From Hyposmocoma kahamanoa (taxonomy: Eukaryota; Arthropoda; Insecta; Lepidoptera; Cosmopterigidae): a DNA stretch of 64,000 nt. The notes beneath the pieces are model-generated. The model worked only from the letters and a program-made list of their open reading frames with translations, was not told the origin of the DNA and ran no database searches. Position numbers and translations under genes: made by a program. Position 1 is the first letter of the stretch, and the number at the start of each line of letters is the position of its first letter. The DNA lies in assembly GCF_003589595.1 (NCBI RefSeq), contig NW_020656077.1:3743270-3807269 (forward strand), written 5' to 3'. Shown piece by piece: positions 1-12,399 of this stretch.

Positions 1-40
1 AGATTTTCAGTACAAATCGGCAATTTCATACTTTAACCCC
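1..40 (+). mobile_element. mariner terminal inverted repeat, element cut by window start
   Basis: These 40 bases are identical, as reverse complement, to the end of the mariner element at 31568-31607, finishing in ACTTTAACCCC followed by the TA target dinucleotide at 41-42. The rest of this copy lies before the window. Its orientation is opposite to the 31.6 kb copy, so its transposase would be on the plus strand upstream. Confidence 0.85.
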
Positions 41-42
41 TA

Positions 43-548
43 TTATTTGTTACTAAATTAATTTCGACCAAATGCTATTTATTATTTGTTTATCTACAAA
101 GGTTTAGTTTACGTTTGTGATATTTCGATTATCATCCAGAAAATGAATAATCATCTTTAGAAATGGCACTCGCATGCAGCATTTTATTCTGACAGGACCT
201 AATACATTTATATGCCCATCAGTTTAAAATGCTATTTGCATATGACACTCATTGCTTCATCCAGGATCAAGAACAAGTTATATTTATAATATTAAGTTTT
301 ATTATGTAATTTCTCAATATCTTTGAATTAAATATGATAGCTCGAAGAGGGTGCGGAGATTTTGTCTATAAGATTTTTTTTAAATGATGAATGTGTACCT
401 GTACCATGACTTTATAGTGACAGCAGCCTGTAGCGACCGCTTAATAGATTTGTTGACAAAATGTTATTTCTTGTAACCGCTAGGGGTGCTGTAAAATTTA
501 ACAAACAAAACTGTCATTACCTCTGACTCATTTTTTGCATAGTCTAAG
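43..548. other. AT-rich non-coding stretch
   Basis: I see no coding region, RNA gene or recognised repeat here; the sequence is AT-rich and all frames are broken by stops. Confidence 0.5.
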
Positions 549-890
549 GACTCACTTGATGGAAAGTGACGATGAGGTCGACGGAGTTTGGATACCTACA
601 AGGCCTATAGGCGTAATCAGGGAGTAAGTCCGCAGGCAGGAATTCCACTCCACAGCCGTTCGCCTTATAAATTGTGGAAGCGAAACGCTTCGTGTTAACC
701 TTGGAATAACGAGAACCTAAACCCCTAACAGGTATGTGGTCTGTGCCCCTAACTAACATAAAATGACGGAAAGGGCCAGATGGAATGAAATCATGCAATT
801 CCATCGCACACTCTCCGTGATGCAACTGTAGAATACCTATAAGCAAGAAACTTAGCGCCGGTGTTTAAGGCTCTGCAGCTTAGATTACAT
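549..890 (-). mobile_element. Non-LTR retrotransposon (LINE) 3' end fragment, family H
   Basis: Diverged copy of a repeat also present at 6853-7288 and 34875-35485. Read on the minus strand it encodes a degraded LINE C-terminal segment with the recognisable stretch LHHGECAMEL, then a histidine/arginine-rich piece and FASTIYKANGCGVEFLPADL. The ORF is broken by a frameshift and truncated at its 5' end (right side). It is a dead insertion, not a host gene. Confidence 0.7.
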
Positions 891-2005
891 TTTACACTTT
901 CTCAAACTCGTGTCTTATAAAGAGTGATTATTCAGGAGCCATCTCCTAGAAAGAAACTTTGTATTTATTTTAAATTTCTTATAAAGGTTAATTTGGATGC
1001 ATTACTTTAAGAATACGTAACAGCCAGTGTGTGAATATGAAGGAAATGTTATGTGTAATCAGCTTGAAAAATTTGTAAGTATATACAATCCATTTTTTAA
1101 TTTCAGTAACTTTGTGCTTTAAGATACGAGTTTGAGAAAGTAAGGCGACGATATAGCGTATCTTTGTTAAATTCCCGTTAAAGCTTTATATGTAAACACA
1201 GGAGCAGCGGCTGTCGAGTGAATAGCTCAATTTGTCTGTCTTTGCTGTGTGAACTGGAGGACATGTCACAATGAATCTTCGGTACCATAATATTTAAACA
1301 TTTTTTATATACGAAAAAAGCTTCAAGATATAAAATAATTATATACTTTAGCATCATTTAAAGTAATATTGTTAAAAAAAAATTGTATGTGGGTTACACA
1401 ATTTTTGCGCTGATGGCCTCAATTTATGTATGAATACAACTGCGTGTATCATGATAAGGTTCAAAGTGTAAACCTTGTGCTGTTGACTGTATTTCCATGT
1501 TTTGCGATATTAAGTATGAACCTATATGTAGTAAAATTATGACAAGTGGTAAAATGGTCGAGTCAATTAACGGGAACTGTGAATCACATTACTGTAATCG
1601 AGTTGTACTTTTCTATTAGCAAAAGAACGAAAGTGCTGATATAAGCTAGTGGTTACTTTCTTTTAGTTCATTTGTGACTAGAGTTATATTGTGTACCCTA
1701 CAAAATCGCCGATAGAACGAATGATAAACAATTAAAACAGTTTATCGCCAACACAATGCTTCTCAACTTACACAGGGTTTGCTTTGTAAAGTACTAACAT
1801 CCTCACACGACTATATTCCTAACATCATAAACAACAACTTACGTTCCATAACTTTTATTCATTCATCAGATTTTACTTTAGCACAAAAATAAAAATATTT
1901 AAATAGATTGTTCTAAACAGTAATAACTCTGTGCTATAGTAAAAGGAAGCACGCACCACCAAAATTATTTTTATAAATGACAGCCATAGACTACGTAAAG
2001 AACAC
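891..2005. other. Non-coding, no recognisable content
   Basis: AT-rich intergenic DNA. I see no ORF with protein-like composition and no match to the repeat families found elsewhere in the window. Confidence 0.45.
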
Positions 2006-2099
2006 GAAACGCTGGATTGTTTAAAAAAGCATTATATACGCGATTTAAATCCGAAAAATAGTTTTATTTCCTATGTCTAATTATCGCAAAAACTTAAGA
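2006..2099 (+). repeat. Repeat family C, 3' part
   Basis: Contains the family C core ATACGCGATTTAAATCCG followed by a nearby TATCGCAAAAAC motif, shared with 8850-8950, 28848-29115 and, inverted, 29815-29950. The 5' part with the GGACCTGTAAAGGGCCCGAA motif is missing. Confidence 0.7.
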
Positions 2100-2149
2100 T
2101 CAGTATAAAATTATCTATTATCTTAATTATTAATTCGATTTGGCTGGAT

Positions 2150-2290
2150 TCGAACAATAAGACACGGTGTACTGAAGGTGGTTAGAATCCAGCCGGTTTG
2201 AAGGAGTTTTTCTTAGTGTTTGATCTTTGTACTAATTTATGGCAAACTAGTGCAGTAACTTCACAAAAACTAATTGAATATCATGGTAGT
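2150..2290 (+). repeat. SINE family E, truncated copy
   Basis: Carries the B-box side and tail of a tRNA-headed SINE: GAATCCAGCCGG, GAAGGA, then TTTGATCTTTGTACT and a CAAACTAGTG...CACAAAAA...TTGAATATCA tail. The same order is seen around 24430-24880 and, inverted, 33499-33612. Confidence 0.65.
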
Positions 2291-4408
2291 AAAATATCGC
2301 AATATTCAATAAACTTAATATCTATTATCTTTTCTTAAAAAATATTATAATTTAATTTAAAAGTAATGAAAAGCATTTCACAATACCAACAAGGTACTTT
2401 TTATTGCATATGGATCATAATGTTACAAGCTTTATTACTTTTACAAAATATCTACATAACATATTTTACAATCGTTTCAAATTCGTAGTACACATGATTA
2501 CAGAAGAATGTTTTGTTGCTCGTAAAAAGTGATATAACTAACAAATTGCATGATTCATTACGTCCTACCACTGTGTACGGTCTTTTGTAATGATGTTATG
2601 GTAGGCTGCTGTCTACCCAAACGCTGTAAGAATTGGGATCAATATTTATGGGAATTTGTTACCCTAAAAACTTCTCAACATTAAGAGCGTTTCTTTTACT
2701 TTAAGGCCATGCTACATAGAGGAAAATCTGTTCGGGGCCGGTCTTGCTATGTCAAAGCACGCGAGTAGCGTTACTAAACTACTTACTACCAAATACAGAA
2801 CTAAAATTATCAGACAGTAAACCGTGGAACAAGTTTATGGTTTATGATGATAGTAATATAGTCCTGGGAGGTTGTTAGTATTTTCCATATAACCCCATTT
2901 ATTATAATATTAATAATTTGAACAAAAATATCTCAATACCTTTGTATGTTGGAGACATGTTCTCATACAAACTTCAAAATACATATATACATAATATGTA
3001 TGTATATTATGGTAATAAGACAGTTTGATTTGACTGGCATCCTGTTGTTTCGGTCGATAGTCCCATAAACTGCTTCAGAAGGTTCCTTTCTATAAATCAA
3101 GCAATGATTCTGTATTACTTGCTTTCTTTTCTCATATTTTTGGTTGTGATTATAATACACGCAGAATATACATATAAGTTTGGTGTACACACTAATAAGT
3201 ATCTATGTTTCGGACACTTCGAAATCATAAATATCTTGATAGCATTAGACGCGTATATGACAAACTATGTAGGAATTTATAAACATTGGGATCTTTGAAC
3301 GTATCTGTAACTTTTTAACCATTTGCTGCAAATCTACCATTTTTCCACGATTTGTACTGTTGTTGTTGACCAACACGTAGGCATACATCGCGCTGTTATC
3401 AACTGATTATAAGTAATGACAAAGATGTTGTTTTTATAGGTATTTCGGTCTTTATGCTCTGACAGTACTTGTACACGAAATGCGCTTCAGTGTTTAGTTG
3501 TAGTTTAGTGGACTGATCTGCTATGAGCTAATTTCATCGACCGGCGAAGACACTCGTCAACCCTTTAAAGAAGTCGAAGATCCTTTTTAGTGTGAAACTG
3601 GAATACAGTATGTAATTCATTGTTTGAAATAAAATTCAATATTTATTTGTATTTTAGTGTTGTTCTGTAAAACTACATGATAATATGCAACTTTCAAATC
3701 AGTCCTCGCGTCACACGTCGTATCAGCCTGAATTAAAAAAATTACACAGAACTACAAATAGCGTTATACATGTAGTGAACGACACTAACTATTATTAATG
3801 ACATCCGCGTCATCTTTCGATAGTCTCATTACATGAAAATTAATAGAGAAGGTAAGACTGTCAGAGTGTGACGATGGTATTTTGATAACCAAGTATATTA
3901 TGTGGAGTGTATAAACGGGATGGGAGATTGATTAAGTTAAGTTAACTTGTAATAACATGTGGCGTCGTCCAAGGCTCTGTAGTAGTTCTAATACACTATG
4001 TGGTCTGTGTTCTATCATTATATTTTGTGCATACGAGTGGCCTTAAAATTGCCTACTTGCATAGAAATTGTGTTAAATTAAAGAAGATCTTATGAATCTC
4101 ATGTCCTCTGTTCTTGATCAATGGGTACTAATGATATAATGTGTAATGACGATCGACGAATTTGGGTTTATTGATTGACGGATTAAAGGTTAGATAGAAT
4201 ACATTGCTTTATAGGAGAAGCTCGCCTTTGTATACTAATATTTTTGTCTTGCCTTTGGAGGTAATGTTTTGAGAGAAAGTTAACTTAGGAAAACAATATT
4301 ATTACTCTTAAATGCATAAAACGGCATCGAGTTGTCAAAAATATACATGAACTTGCTTGTTTTTTATGCACAAATAAAAGTGCATTATTATAATACTTAA
4401 TTATTAAC
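2291..4408. other. Non-coding, no recognisable content
   Basis: AT-rich stretch without a supportable gene. Short ORFs of 64-75 codons on both strands at 2963-3298 overlap each other and have a composition expected by chance. Confidence 0.45.
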
Positions 4409-4590
4409 TGCCCCCGTGGCCGAACGGTTACCATGCCGGACTGCCACGCAGTGGTCCTAGATTCGATTCCCGGGTCGGGAGAACTATTTGTATAGCCTAC
4501 ATGTATTTCTCTCGTGAATTTGGGCGTAATTTGTGGTTGTCTATGTGTGTGTCCATAGCACCCGCGACACAGGCTTTTAAAGAAAAATAA
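4409..4590 (+). repeat. tRNA-derived SINE, family D
   Basis: The head resembles a tRNA: an A-box-like TGGCCGAACGGTTA, an anticodon-loop-like CTGCCAC and a B-box-like GATTCGATTCCC, followed by a non-tRNA body (TTTCTCTCGTGAATTTGGGCG, GTGTCCATAGCACCCGC). Further copies lie at 25551-25760 and 63249-63463 with the same head and body, so this is a dispersed SINE and not a functional tRNA gene. Confidence 0.85.
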
Positions 4591-6224
4591 AGTAACTAAC
4601 CTAACCTAAACCTTTGACATGACGACGGAGCACGATACAGGACTGACAAGGTTAGTCCTTATTTTACAATTCCATAAGAAAAACAATTCCTATATATATT
4701 CGCAAAAACACCACAAGACAATGGAAGAATAAATCGTTTCACTGTCTTTACATATTGGAAAGATCCATCAACAATGGCGAGGTATAATTTAATAAATTGA
4801 TTTAGACTTATGAGAAATTACAAAAAATGGCTCCTTACCAAGTGCCGGTGTAGGGAATTGTGATTCTCACAAGCGTAAATACATGAATTCTAATGTAACC
4901 AATGTTAGGCCCATTCTACTACTGCAAATAGCTGATATTCATATACATATATTTTATTTTCCGCTTCATATTTTATTATATCGTAAAAGATCGTTAAGAA
5001 ATATTGTCTATCTACTATGACTTCAATTTATTAGAACTATTGTTTTGTATTGCTATTATTTTGGGACAGGTCGTATGTATATAATTTATTATCGGAAACC
5101 GTTTGAATAGACAATCATAGCTTCATTATCATACATCATTTATGTGTATTTTATTATAATGTTGTGCGTAATTAATCCCAGTGTAAAGTTGCATTTTCTT
5201 TATTTTTTATTTATTTTTAATTACATCAAGTGATCCGTCACTACGTACCCAACACGTCATGCGCCTGACGGTGAGCCACACTCTTACATGATCTGTGGCC
5301 GGTCAATGGGCGGCTCAAATTTCCATTCCATTGTTCTTGTTGCAAATTTAACATATTATTAATTGATAATCATCAGACGTGCTAGTCTCTCTGTAGGAGC
5401 TTACAGCCTCACTCTCAGTACCGGGGCATTAATTGTCTCAATAATATTTTCTCTCATTTTCATCATACTAATTACATTTAAATAATTTGAAATGTAAACT
5501 CTACACGCTACGTCATAACGTTAGTAAATAATGAACGTTGAACAATGTTTACAGCTATTACCTTTTTGCTAGACGATCATTCTTTTATATATTTTGCCAT
5601 AATGTTTACGTACCTTCATAATTGGATTATAATATTGTTTTAGATTTTTGACAATATATTAATTTGGCTATAATTCCCCAGTTAATGAACTTTTAATAAA
5701 AAATGCCAAAGGTCAGAATACACTGATACAAGACTCAAATTATACACGGTCTTACTATATTTCATCTTACATATAACAAACAACTTAGCCACAAATATAC
5801 GATTCTAAAAATGAGAAGCGGCACATGCAGACCTGAAATTTCTCATTATTAACGTGTTTTAAAAAATGGGTGCCGCAGAGCGGCAAAATGTTCCGTTATT
5901 TTTTTTGGCTATTATGTGTACGATCTCAGACAACAATGGTCGGGCCATTTTATTACGTATCCTGCAGGTATATTTAATATATTTTGGTTCTCTACGTCAT
6001 TAGACTATACTATTCTTTATATAAAACAACAAGTGAAGACAAGTTGCTATTGATTTATTCAAAGTGTAGGTACCTACACCATAAACTAAATATTACGTTT
6101 TATCGTAACAGATAATGCACATTGATACTATTTTAAAAGGTGCTAAGTTCAGTTTGTAATCAGGTCGGCATTTCATTAAACCAATTATTAAACCAATACA
6201 CGACTTTTAAATTTGACTAATTCA
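4591..6224. other. Non-coding, one faint family B-like patch
   Basis: No gene is visible. Around 5240-5290 the motif CATGCGCCTGACGGTGAGC resembles the CGTGCGCCTGATGGTAAGC of repeat family B and may be a very old copy. The rest is AT-rich and featureless. Confidence 0.4.
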
Positions 6225-6570
6225 ATAGCTGGTCAGTGACAGCGCGGCAAAAGTTTAAACTTGGAATCTACCAACGAGCTGAGAGTCAAATTGTCAGACC
6301 GAATCAGGAACAGTGATCTGCGCTCCTAAACACGAACCGTAGATATGGGCCAACGGGTCGGTAAACTAAAATGGGACTGGGCGGTTTACGTCTACCGCAT
6401 GTTAGACGAATTGTGGCCAGTGCTGCCTCAGAATGGATCCCCAAAGATAGAAAACGACCATGCATCAGGCTAAAGCGTCGATGGAGAGACGAGCTAGACA
6501 CGCACCTAAAGGAGTGGATCTCAGTGGCACAAAACAGAGAGGCGTGGGGAGAGGGGAAGGAGCCAATTAA
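6225..6570 (+). pseudogene. RTE-type LINE, C-terminal fragment
   Basis: Plus-strand translation contains RRWRDELDTHLKEW followed by a QNREAW-type stretch, the typical end of RTE-clade reverse-transcriptase polyproteins in insects. It starts mid-protein after a decayed region (DRIRN-like at about 6300) and has no catalytic part. The longest open frame runs 6371-6634 but the retroelement signal ends near 6560. Truncated, dead copy. Confidence 0.75.
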
Positions 6571-6852
6571 TTACGATAACAAAAAAGAATTTAGTAAAAC
6601 CGATGGTGGAGTAAACGAGCATGGCTGTTTCTAAATTTCCAAACATAGAAAGGTGAGCCTGTTTGTTTAGAATCAAGTTGCCGCATTCAAAGTCGACGTA
6701 TGTTTGCCAGATGCTTTTCCTTTGGAGTGTTTACCTACTTACTCGGTAATAAACCACTTCACAAAGGTCCTTCCTGGGTAGCAGCCTCTTATCATCATTT
6801 ATTTTATTCATGAAATTGATTTGATGAAAAAGGGATATTTCTAAAAAAAATA

Positions 6853-7288
6853 AGTGCGCATTTGACCTCCTTCTCACCTGATGGAAAGTTATGATGAGGT
6901 AAACGATGTAGCATGCACACATAAATAATGCCTATTCACTCATACCTTGAAAAGGTCCAAGTTGTAGCGTTCGGGGAACAAATCCGCAGGCATGGAATTC
7001 CACTCTAGCTGCTCGCCATATAAATGTGAAAGCGAAACGCTTCGGGCGAATCCTGGGAATATCCACGACATAGGGGTGAATTCCCAGCCCATGTCTAGTC
7101 CCCCGATGATGGAAAGGGGAAGGCGGAATCAAATTACGCAATTCCATCGCACAATCTCCGCGATATATCCTGTAGAATACCGAAAAGCAGGCAACTTTAC
7201 GGCGGTGTTCAAGGCTCTGCAGCTTCGCCTCTACTAATTTCGAGTCACCTGTAAACCTCTTGGCACGCTTGTCTATTAAATCCAAGGA
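6853..7288 (-). pseudogene. Non-LTR retrotransposon 3' end, family H
   Basis: Minus-strand frame of 117 codons (7285 to 6932) with the conserved LINE C-terminal pattern: SLEHRRKVA, FYRIYRGDCAMEL, LIPPSPFHHRGTRH, then a degraded tail. In this class the region follows the reverse transcriptase domain. The copy lacks RT motifs and is 5'-truncated, the usual outcome of target-primed reverse transcription. Better preserved than the copy at 549-890 and close to that at 34875-35485. Confidence 0.8.
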
Positions 7289-7825
7289 GGCCAGTTGGTA
7301 TTTAGCAGAGCCATCCCATAAGTATCATTTCATTTCGTGTATATTATAATATAATATATTTAATCATCACTACTCCAATTCCTTGCACTATATTATAATG
7401 GTTAGTGCAAATTATTGCTATTGATTACTTCGTATTTCAATGTAACGTGGTCCGTGCGGTTTTTGTCCCTAGGTAACTTTAAAAAATAACTTTTTTTCTT
7501 TTAAAATGTTATATTCTATGTTATTTAAAAAAATATTATTTTGACGGGAGTTTTAAGAATGCGCGGGAAAGTTATAAGTTTATAATTAATGAAGCCCAGA
7601 CCTAGTGAATTCTAGAGCTGACGTATTTCATCATGATAATGCTAAACATAGCTTCTTCCGATTTTTCATTTGTTTTCGTATTTACAAAATTATTTGAATA
7701 GCTATGACTTTGATAACGAAGAGGCCATCAAACGACGCTAAGAGCTATATTTTACAAGCAAATGGGAAGGAGAAAGGGGAATTCTAAAATTACCCGAAAT
7801 ATGTCAAAAAACAGCAGATCATCAT

Positions 7826-7885
7826 GAGCAAATATTATCAAATATAGCAAATATTATCAAATATAGCAAATATTATCAATTATAC
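7826..7885 (+). repeat. Short tandem repeat, ~19-bp unit, about three copies
   Basis: The unit AGCAAATATTATCAAATAT is repeated almost perfectly three times, the last copy decaying to ATTATCAATTATA. Confidence 0.85.
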
Positions 7886-8737
7886 AGATCAACATAATTC
7901 GCATTTTGATACAAGGAATTAATTTTTTTATTAATATTTTTTAAAACATGTATAAAATATTTTATGTTTTAAAGAAATCTTTTTGGTCCGTATCGCGAAA
8001 CTTTTTCTACTAAATATTTAATGAGTTTATGTAGTTAAACGAGTTACGGCTTACCCGTACTCTTTGACCTTTAAGTTGCAGATATTGAAACAAAGTCTTA
8101 GCAAAATTTTTCTGAATAAATTCAGATTTTGATTACTTATAAGGCACGGAAGAAAGTATTTATGTGGTCAGTGTTATAAGAATAAAACGTTTTCATTACA
8201 CTTGCTCGTAAACAATGACATGCAGGCAAAGTCAGCCGTAATGTCCTGCACATGAGCTTTTTCATTACATTATCCGGCCTAGGGTGGCAATGGATTAACC
8301 GTACTTCTTTTATATGTCAAGATGAAGCAAGAAGCTTTAGGACGAAAAATCTGAATGTATTTCGCATAAGCTTGAAGTATAGAAAAAATACTAAACATTT
8401 GCAAAATATTTTACTAAATTAATTTTATAAATTCAAATTCTGCATTATTTAGAAATTATTCATTTTATATCTAATACACCAATGGCTGTATGCGTTTTTG
8501 CCTTTTACAACATTTTAGTTCGAGTTGTATTATCTATGGAACAATTGCTGGCCATTTGTGAATATAAAAGAAATAAATAAAATACCCGCCATTTTCAAAA
8601 CCCGTAATAGTTGTGTTGCGAAGCGTTGTTGTTATTCATACAAGTGCCTTTATTCATATAAGTGTATTTATTTCCTCGCAAATATGATGAAAAACATTGT
8701 ATGTAGCATGGGCGCAAAAATTACACACCTCGAGTCA

Positions 8738-8768
8738 CTAAAGCCCTCAGCCTTCGGCCTCGGGCTTC
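8738..8768. repeat. Short GC-rich imperfect hairpin
   Basis: AAGCCC...GGGCTT arms enclose a GCC/GGC inner stem with a TTC loop, standing out from AT-rich surroundings. No gene is attached; function unknown. Confidence 0.5.
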
Positions 8769-8849
8769 TAATAGATTCTCGTTAGTAATTTGTTATTTAT
8801 CGCACTTAATACTCAACGCATTAATTACCAAGTAATCGCAATAGTCGTG

Positions 8850-8955
8850 ACTGTGGGACCTGTAAAGGGTCCGAAACGTTACTTTGTTTGAAAAAACAGA
8901 TATACGCGATTTAGATCCGATAGTTACATTTCCTAAATAATCGCGAATTAATTGT
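8850..8955 (+). repeat. Repeat family C copy
   Basis: Contains GGGACCTGTAAAGGGTCCGA, AACGTTAC, a run of A flanked by TTTG, then ATACGCGATTTAGATCCG and an ATCGCGAATT motif. Same order as in 28981-29115. Confidence 0.75.
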
Positions 8956-9053
8956 ATTTAATAAGTGAAATGGGGAGTAAGGGGAGAATGGTAATAAGAT
9001 ATTATCCGGCCCTAATGTCAACCTCACCTGCACGCGTTAGTAATTCATACGAT

Positions 9054-9340
9054 TAGCCGGCGGCGGCGGCCCCACGGCTGTCGTGGTGCTCCCTGCTGGA
9101 CAACAGACGAGGCTCGGGAGACCGAGCAATGGTGGGATAACCATACCCGGCTGACTGGCTGGGAGAGGTTTAGAAGCCTAGGGGGCTAAAAAAAGGGGGC
9201 TAAAAGATCTATGACGGAAAGAAACCGGAAACTACCGTCATTATACTTCCCTTGTTAGTCACTTTTAATGGAAGTAAACACAAATATAACGGCCCCGAGT
9301 TCCCGGCGTTCAAACAACAAAGAGGCAACAAAATCAAAAA
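9054..9340 (+). mobile_element. RTE LINE 5' untranslated region
   Basis: GC-rich leader (GCCGGCGGCGGCGGCCCC, GGACAACAGACGAGGCTCGG, CCGGCTGACTGGCTGGGAG) directly upstream of the endonuclease remnant at 9344. Its composition differs sharply from the flanks, as expected for the start of a full-length insertion of an RTE element. Confidence 0.65.
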
Positions 9341-9343
9341 TTT

Positions 9344-9722
9344 AGGATAGGAACATGGAACGAGAGAGGATTGAGGAGACAGGAGAAAATCGTTAACGTA
9401 GCCATGGAAATGGACCGGTTGGAGACTGAGATAATGGGCTTGAGCGAGGTTAAATGGAGCGGCAAAGGCAAGGTTGATGTTATTAATGGGAAGACATTAT
9501 ATTATTCCGGGGTTGATGCATCTTCGGAGACTCATGTAGTTGCTATTATGATTAACAAGCAAAGGTCGTGAAGCAAAGGTTGGGAAGCAAAGGTCGCTAA
9601 AATCATTCCATTATCAAATTGCACCATGATGTTGCAATTTAGCACCAAGCCTCGTAATTTGAATGTAATTCAAGTGTATGCACCAACTGCAGAGAAGTCG
9701 CAGTCTATGGTTTATGATTTTT
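9344..9722 (+). pseudogene. RTE LINE endonuclease domain remnant
   Basis: Translation shows the start of an apurinic-like (EEP) endonuclease: a GTWNERG-type opening, then MEMDRLETEIMGLSEVKWSG, where the SE/K W stretch is the conserved catalytic-glutamate region. A later piece reads NLNVIQVYAPTAEKSQ (around 9656-9705), the QVYAPT motif of these endonucleases. A stop after about 66 codons and a small direct duplication (AAGCAAAGGT repeated near 9560-9590) break the frame. The domain is cut short and joins abruptly to reverse transcriptase near 9722, so an internal deletion has removed the rest. Confidence 0.8.
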
Positions 9723-9729
9723 AATCGGC

Positions 9730-10500
9730 GAGGAGAAAGCTAGTTTGGTTTTCGTGCTGGCATGGGAATGAGAGAGGCACAATTTGCCCTTAAAGTCCTC
9801 GTCCAAAAGTGCAGAGATATGCAGTAAGATGTGTTCATTTGCTTCATTGACTACGAGAAAGCCTTCGACCGTGTTCACGACCGTGTTCAACACGAGGAGC
9901 TTATTCGACATTTCGAGGATATTGGTTTAGACAGCTAGGATATACGCTTGATCCAAAACTTGTATTGGAGGCAAACAGCGTCAGTGAGAGTAGATATAGA
10001 AGAAACGGAAGCCATAGAAATTCAGCGAGGGACACAGCGTACGACAGGGATGCAGTTTTACCCACTTCTCTTCAATTTGTACTCGGAAGTAATAATAAGC
10101 TCTGGAACAAACATGGAGGCAGGAACCGTCATCAACGGTGAGATGGTTAGCAACCTACGGTATGCTGACGATACTGTCCTAACAACTCAAGAAGGTCTCC
10201 AAATATAGTATGTCTCCCGAGTATACGAAAGTAGCAGAAAAATGGGACTCAACATGAATGTATGCAAAACTAAATACATGGCTGTCACGTGTGGACCCAA
10301 ACCTCAGTCGACCATACTGGTCGGAACTAACAGTCTGGCGAGAGTCCAAAAATATAAATACCTTGGATCGTGGCTAACAGACTCCTGGGAAAGAGATACC
10401 GCGATCTGTGTGCGTATAGAAGTTGCCCGCTCATCCTTTGAAACAGATTTGAGGAAAGTTTTAATCAGCCGGCAGCTATATATAGTCAACTGTTGCACTT
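9730..10500 (+). pseudogene. RTE LINE reverse transcriptase remnant
   Basis: Reading across stops gives RT motifs in order: a FRAG-like start and MREAQFALKVLVQKCRDMQ, VFICFIDYEKAFDRV (motif A with catalytic D), LIQNLYWRQTASVRV, PLLFNLYSEVI (motif B region), LRYADDTVL (motif C, the YADD box at about 10161-10172), and MGLNMNVCKTKYM then YKYLGSWLTD. Open pieces lie at 9948-10208 and 10242-10580. In-frame stops at about 9830, 9936 and 10208 make it non-functional. A second LINE fragment abuts it after about 10500. Confidence 0.9.
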
Positions 10501-10504
10501 CAAA

Positions 10505-10790
10505 TCGACCAATTGACTTGAGCTATGCTGTAATGGATGAAAATTGCAAAATTACGTATTCAATATTTAATTACCGATGAAATGTGATTCCGTTTGTTTT
10601 GTAATTAGATGTTTTGCTGTTTCTCACACCACCGAATGGAACAGCCCATCTCTAACAATGGAGCAACATTGTTAGAGATATATACAGAATATTTATGGAA
10701 TATACGGATACGTACACACAAGTAAGTTGTTGGAGCTGTACTATTTCAGTTTTCATATTTGTGACTTCAGCACAAACGAGAGTTGATATT
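10505..10790 (+). mobile_element. Fragment of LINE family L
   Basis: Near-colinear, in reverse complement, with about 40970-41220: shared blocks include GTAATGGATGAAAATTG, CGATGAAATGTG, TTCCGTTTGTTTTGTAATTA, CCACCGAATGGAACAGCCC and GGAATATACGGA. This copy is the 5'-side part of the fragment only, so the C-terminal coding segment seen at 40557-41111 is missing. It sits directly against the end of the RTE remnant. Confidence 0.8.
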
Positions 10791-11408
10791 TAAAAGTTAT
10801 GTAAGGCCCATTTACCTGATAAGTTCTCAGGTATGGATGGACAGGACCTGTTTTCGTCTCTATTTAGTGATTTAGTCAGTTGATCAGAAATCATATTCAG
10901 TTACACGAGAGTCAATTCAGTATGTTGTGAGGTTAGGGGTGGCTATAAGGGGCGGTTGGAGGCCACTCACGGAGTGTTTGTTTACTCCGACTCAGTCGAG
11001 TACACTATCAAATCAGTTTGTGTGTACACACCCGTGTAAATTAGTTTAAAGGCGCCTGTACGCCTTATGTGTAGTTATGCATTGTACATAATGTAGATAT
11101 CTTGATATGTTGTATGTAACATATGTAGATATGTTGCGCTTTACCAGTCGACATAAAGAAATATAAAAACAAATATACAAATGACTAGAATGCTATTCAT
11201 CTTTATTTAGATTCCATTGCCTAGAATCTAAAATATGTCTATACGTAATTTTATTGTACTTGCACGTACAGTCAAGAGCACGTCAAGCTTGACACTTTGT
11301 ACTTTGGACCATTCTTATCATAAGCGGCATAGAGTTGGATTTAAATCTTAAGTGTCAAGCTTAACGTGTTCTTGATCCTGTATAGTGATTAGTTTATACT
11401 TATGTTTT

Positions 11409-11665
11409 TTTACCGACTTCAAACAAAGGAGGAGGTTCTGAATTCGACGAATGTATTTTTTTACTCCGACATTTGTAAACCAATTTTGATGATACTTTTT
11501 TTTTTGGAAAGAAGGTAACTCAGTAGTGTTCCCGTTCAAATTTGAAGAAAATATTGCATCTTTAAGGGTGGCAAATCAGGGGATGAATCCGGCTAATTGG
11601 ATTTCACCCACTTTCCGTAAATCGATTCCAATAAAACTTGGCAAATAGATGTAATTCCGCAAATT
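11409..11665 (+). repeat. MITE family A, 5' portion
   Basis: Starts with ACCGACTTCAAACAAAGGAG and AGGTTCTGAATTCGAC, followed by GTAAACCAATTTTGATGAT and AAATTTGAAGAAAATATT. Family A copies end in GAGGTCGGTTTTTTTAGTAC; that end is missing here. Confidence 0.8.
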
Positions 11666-11850
11666 TCATAGATCTGTTTTTTATGAAAATGTTATTGAGT
11701 ATCAAAATTGTTTATTGCAAAGGTGAAATTGTAATTTTGCTGTGATTGCTGATTAAAACCTATGAACCATGTATAAATATGTGTACGTATTAACCTAAAT
11801 TAACTATCATAACGACTTCAACATGGAAATGTATCACACCTACCTATTTT

Positions 11851-12330
11851 TAACCGACTTCAAAAAGGAGGAGATTCTCAATTCTTTTGTAGGTTTCTTT
11901 TTTTTGTATGTACTTTAAGCGATAACTCCGGTATTCGTGAACCGATTTGCATGATTCTTTTTTTGTTGTAAAGAGGGTAACTCCATAGTAGTCCCATTTA
12001 ATTTTGAAGAAAATTATCCACCTCTAAGGGTGGCTGTTCACGTATGAAGATTTTGATAAATAGCGCCTAAATTTTATTATAAGGAGCAATTATTTTAATG
12101 CTCGATTTAGCTATTCTCCCATTCAAGGCTTTTTCTCTCTTAATATACTTTGAGCTGTGAGAACCGACTTCTATTATGTCCTGTGTCATGTTCCGTATAG
12201 TGGCGAACTAGGGGATGAATCCGGGTTTGCGCACTTTCCGGTAACCGATTTCAATAAAACTTGGTAATTATATGTAATTCCACGTACCTACCTTTAAGGT
12301 AGGTTTTTTTTAGTACTCTGTACTGAGATT
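11851..12330 (+). repeat. MITE family A, full-length copy
   Basis: Runs from TAACCGACTTCAAAAAGGAG to TAGGTTTTTTTTAGTACTCT, so the two ends form an inverted repeat of about 14 bp (AACCGACYTCAAAA). About 480 bp, no ORF. Further copies at 13009-13393, 16563-16885, 20336-20580, 21440-22062 and 43495-43705. Confidence 0.8.
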
Positions 12331-12399
12331 GTTACTTTTTAAAAAGAACGAAGGATAATATAAACCGCCGGATATGGGGTATAAACCAAATTATCGAAC

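Noticed and set aside
4409..4480. tRNA-like sequence with A and B boxes (also at 24430, 25551, 33499, 42203, 63249)
   Set aside because: The heads are followed by shared non-tRNA bodies and recur as families, and stem pairing is incomplete. They are SINE heads, not functional tRNA genes.
7826..7885. CRISPR-like regular repeats
   Set aside because: Three direct copies without spacers in an animal genome; a simple tandem repeat.
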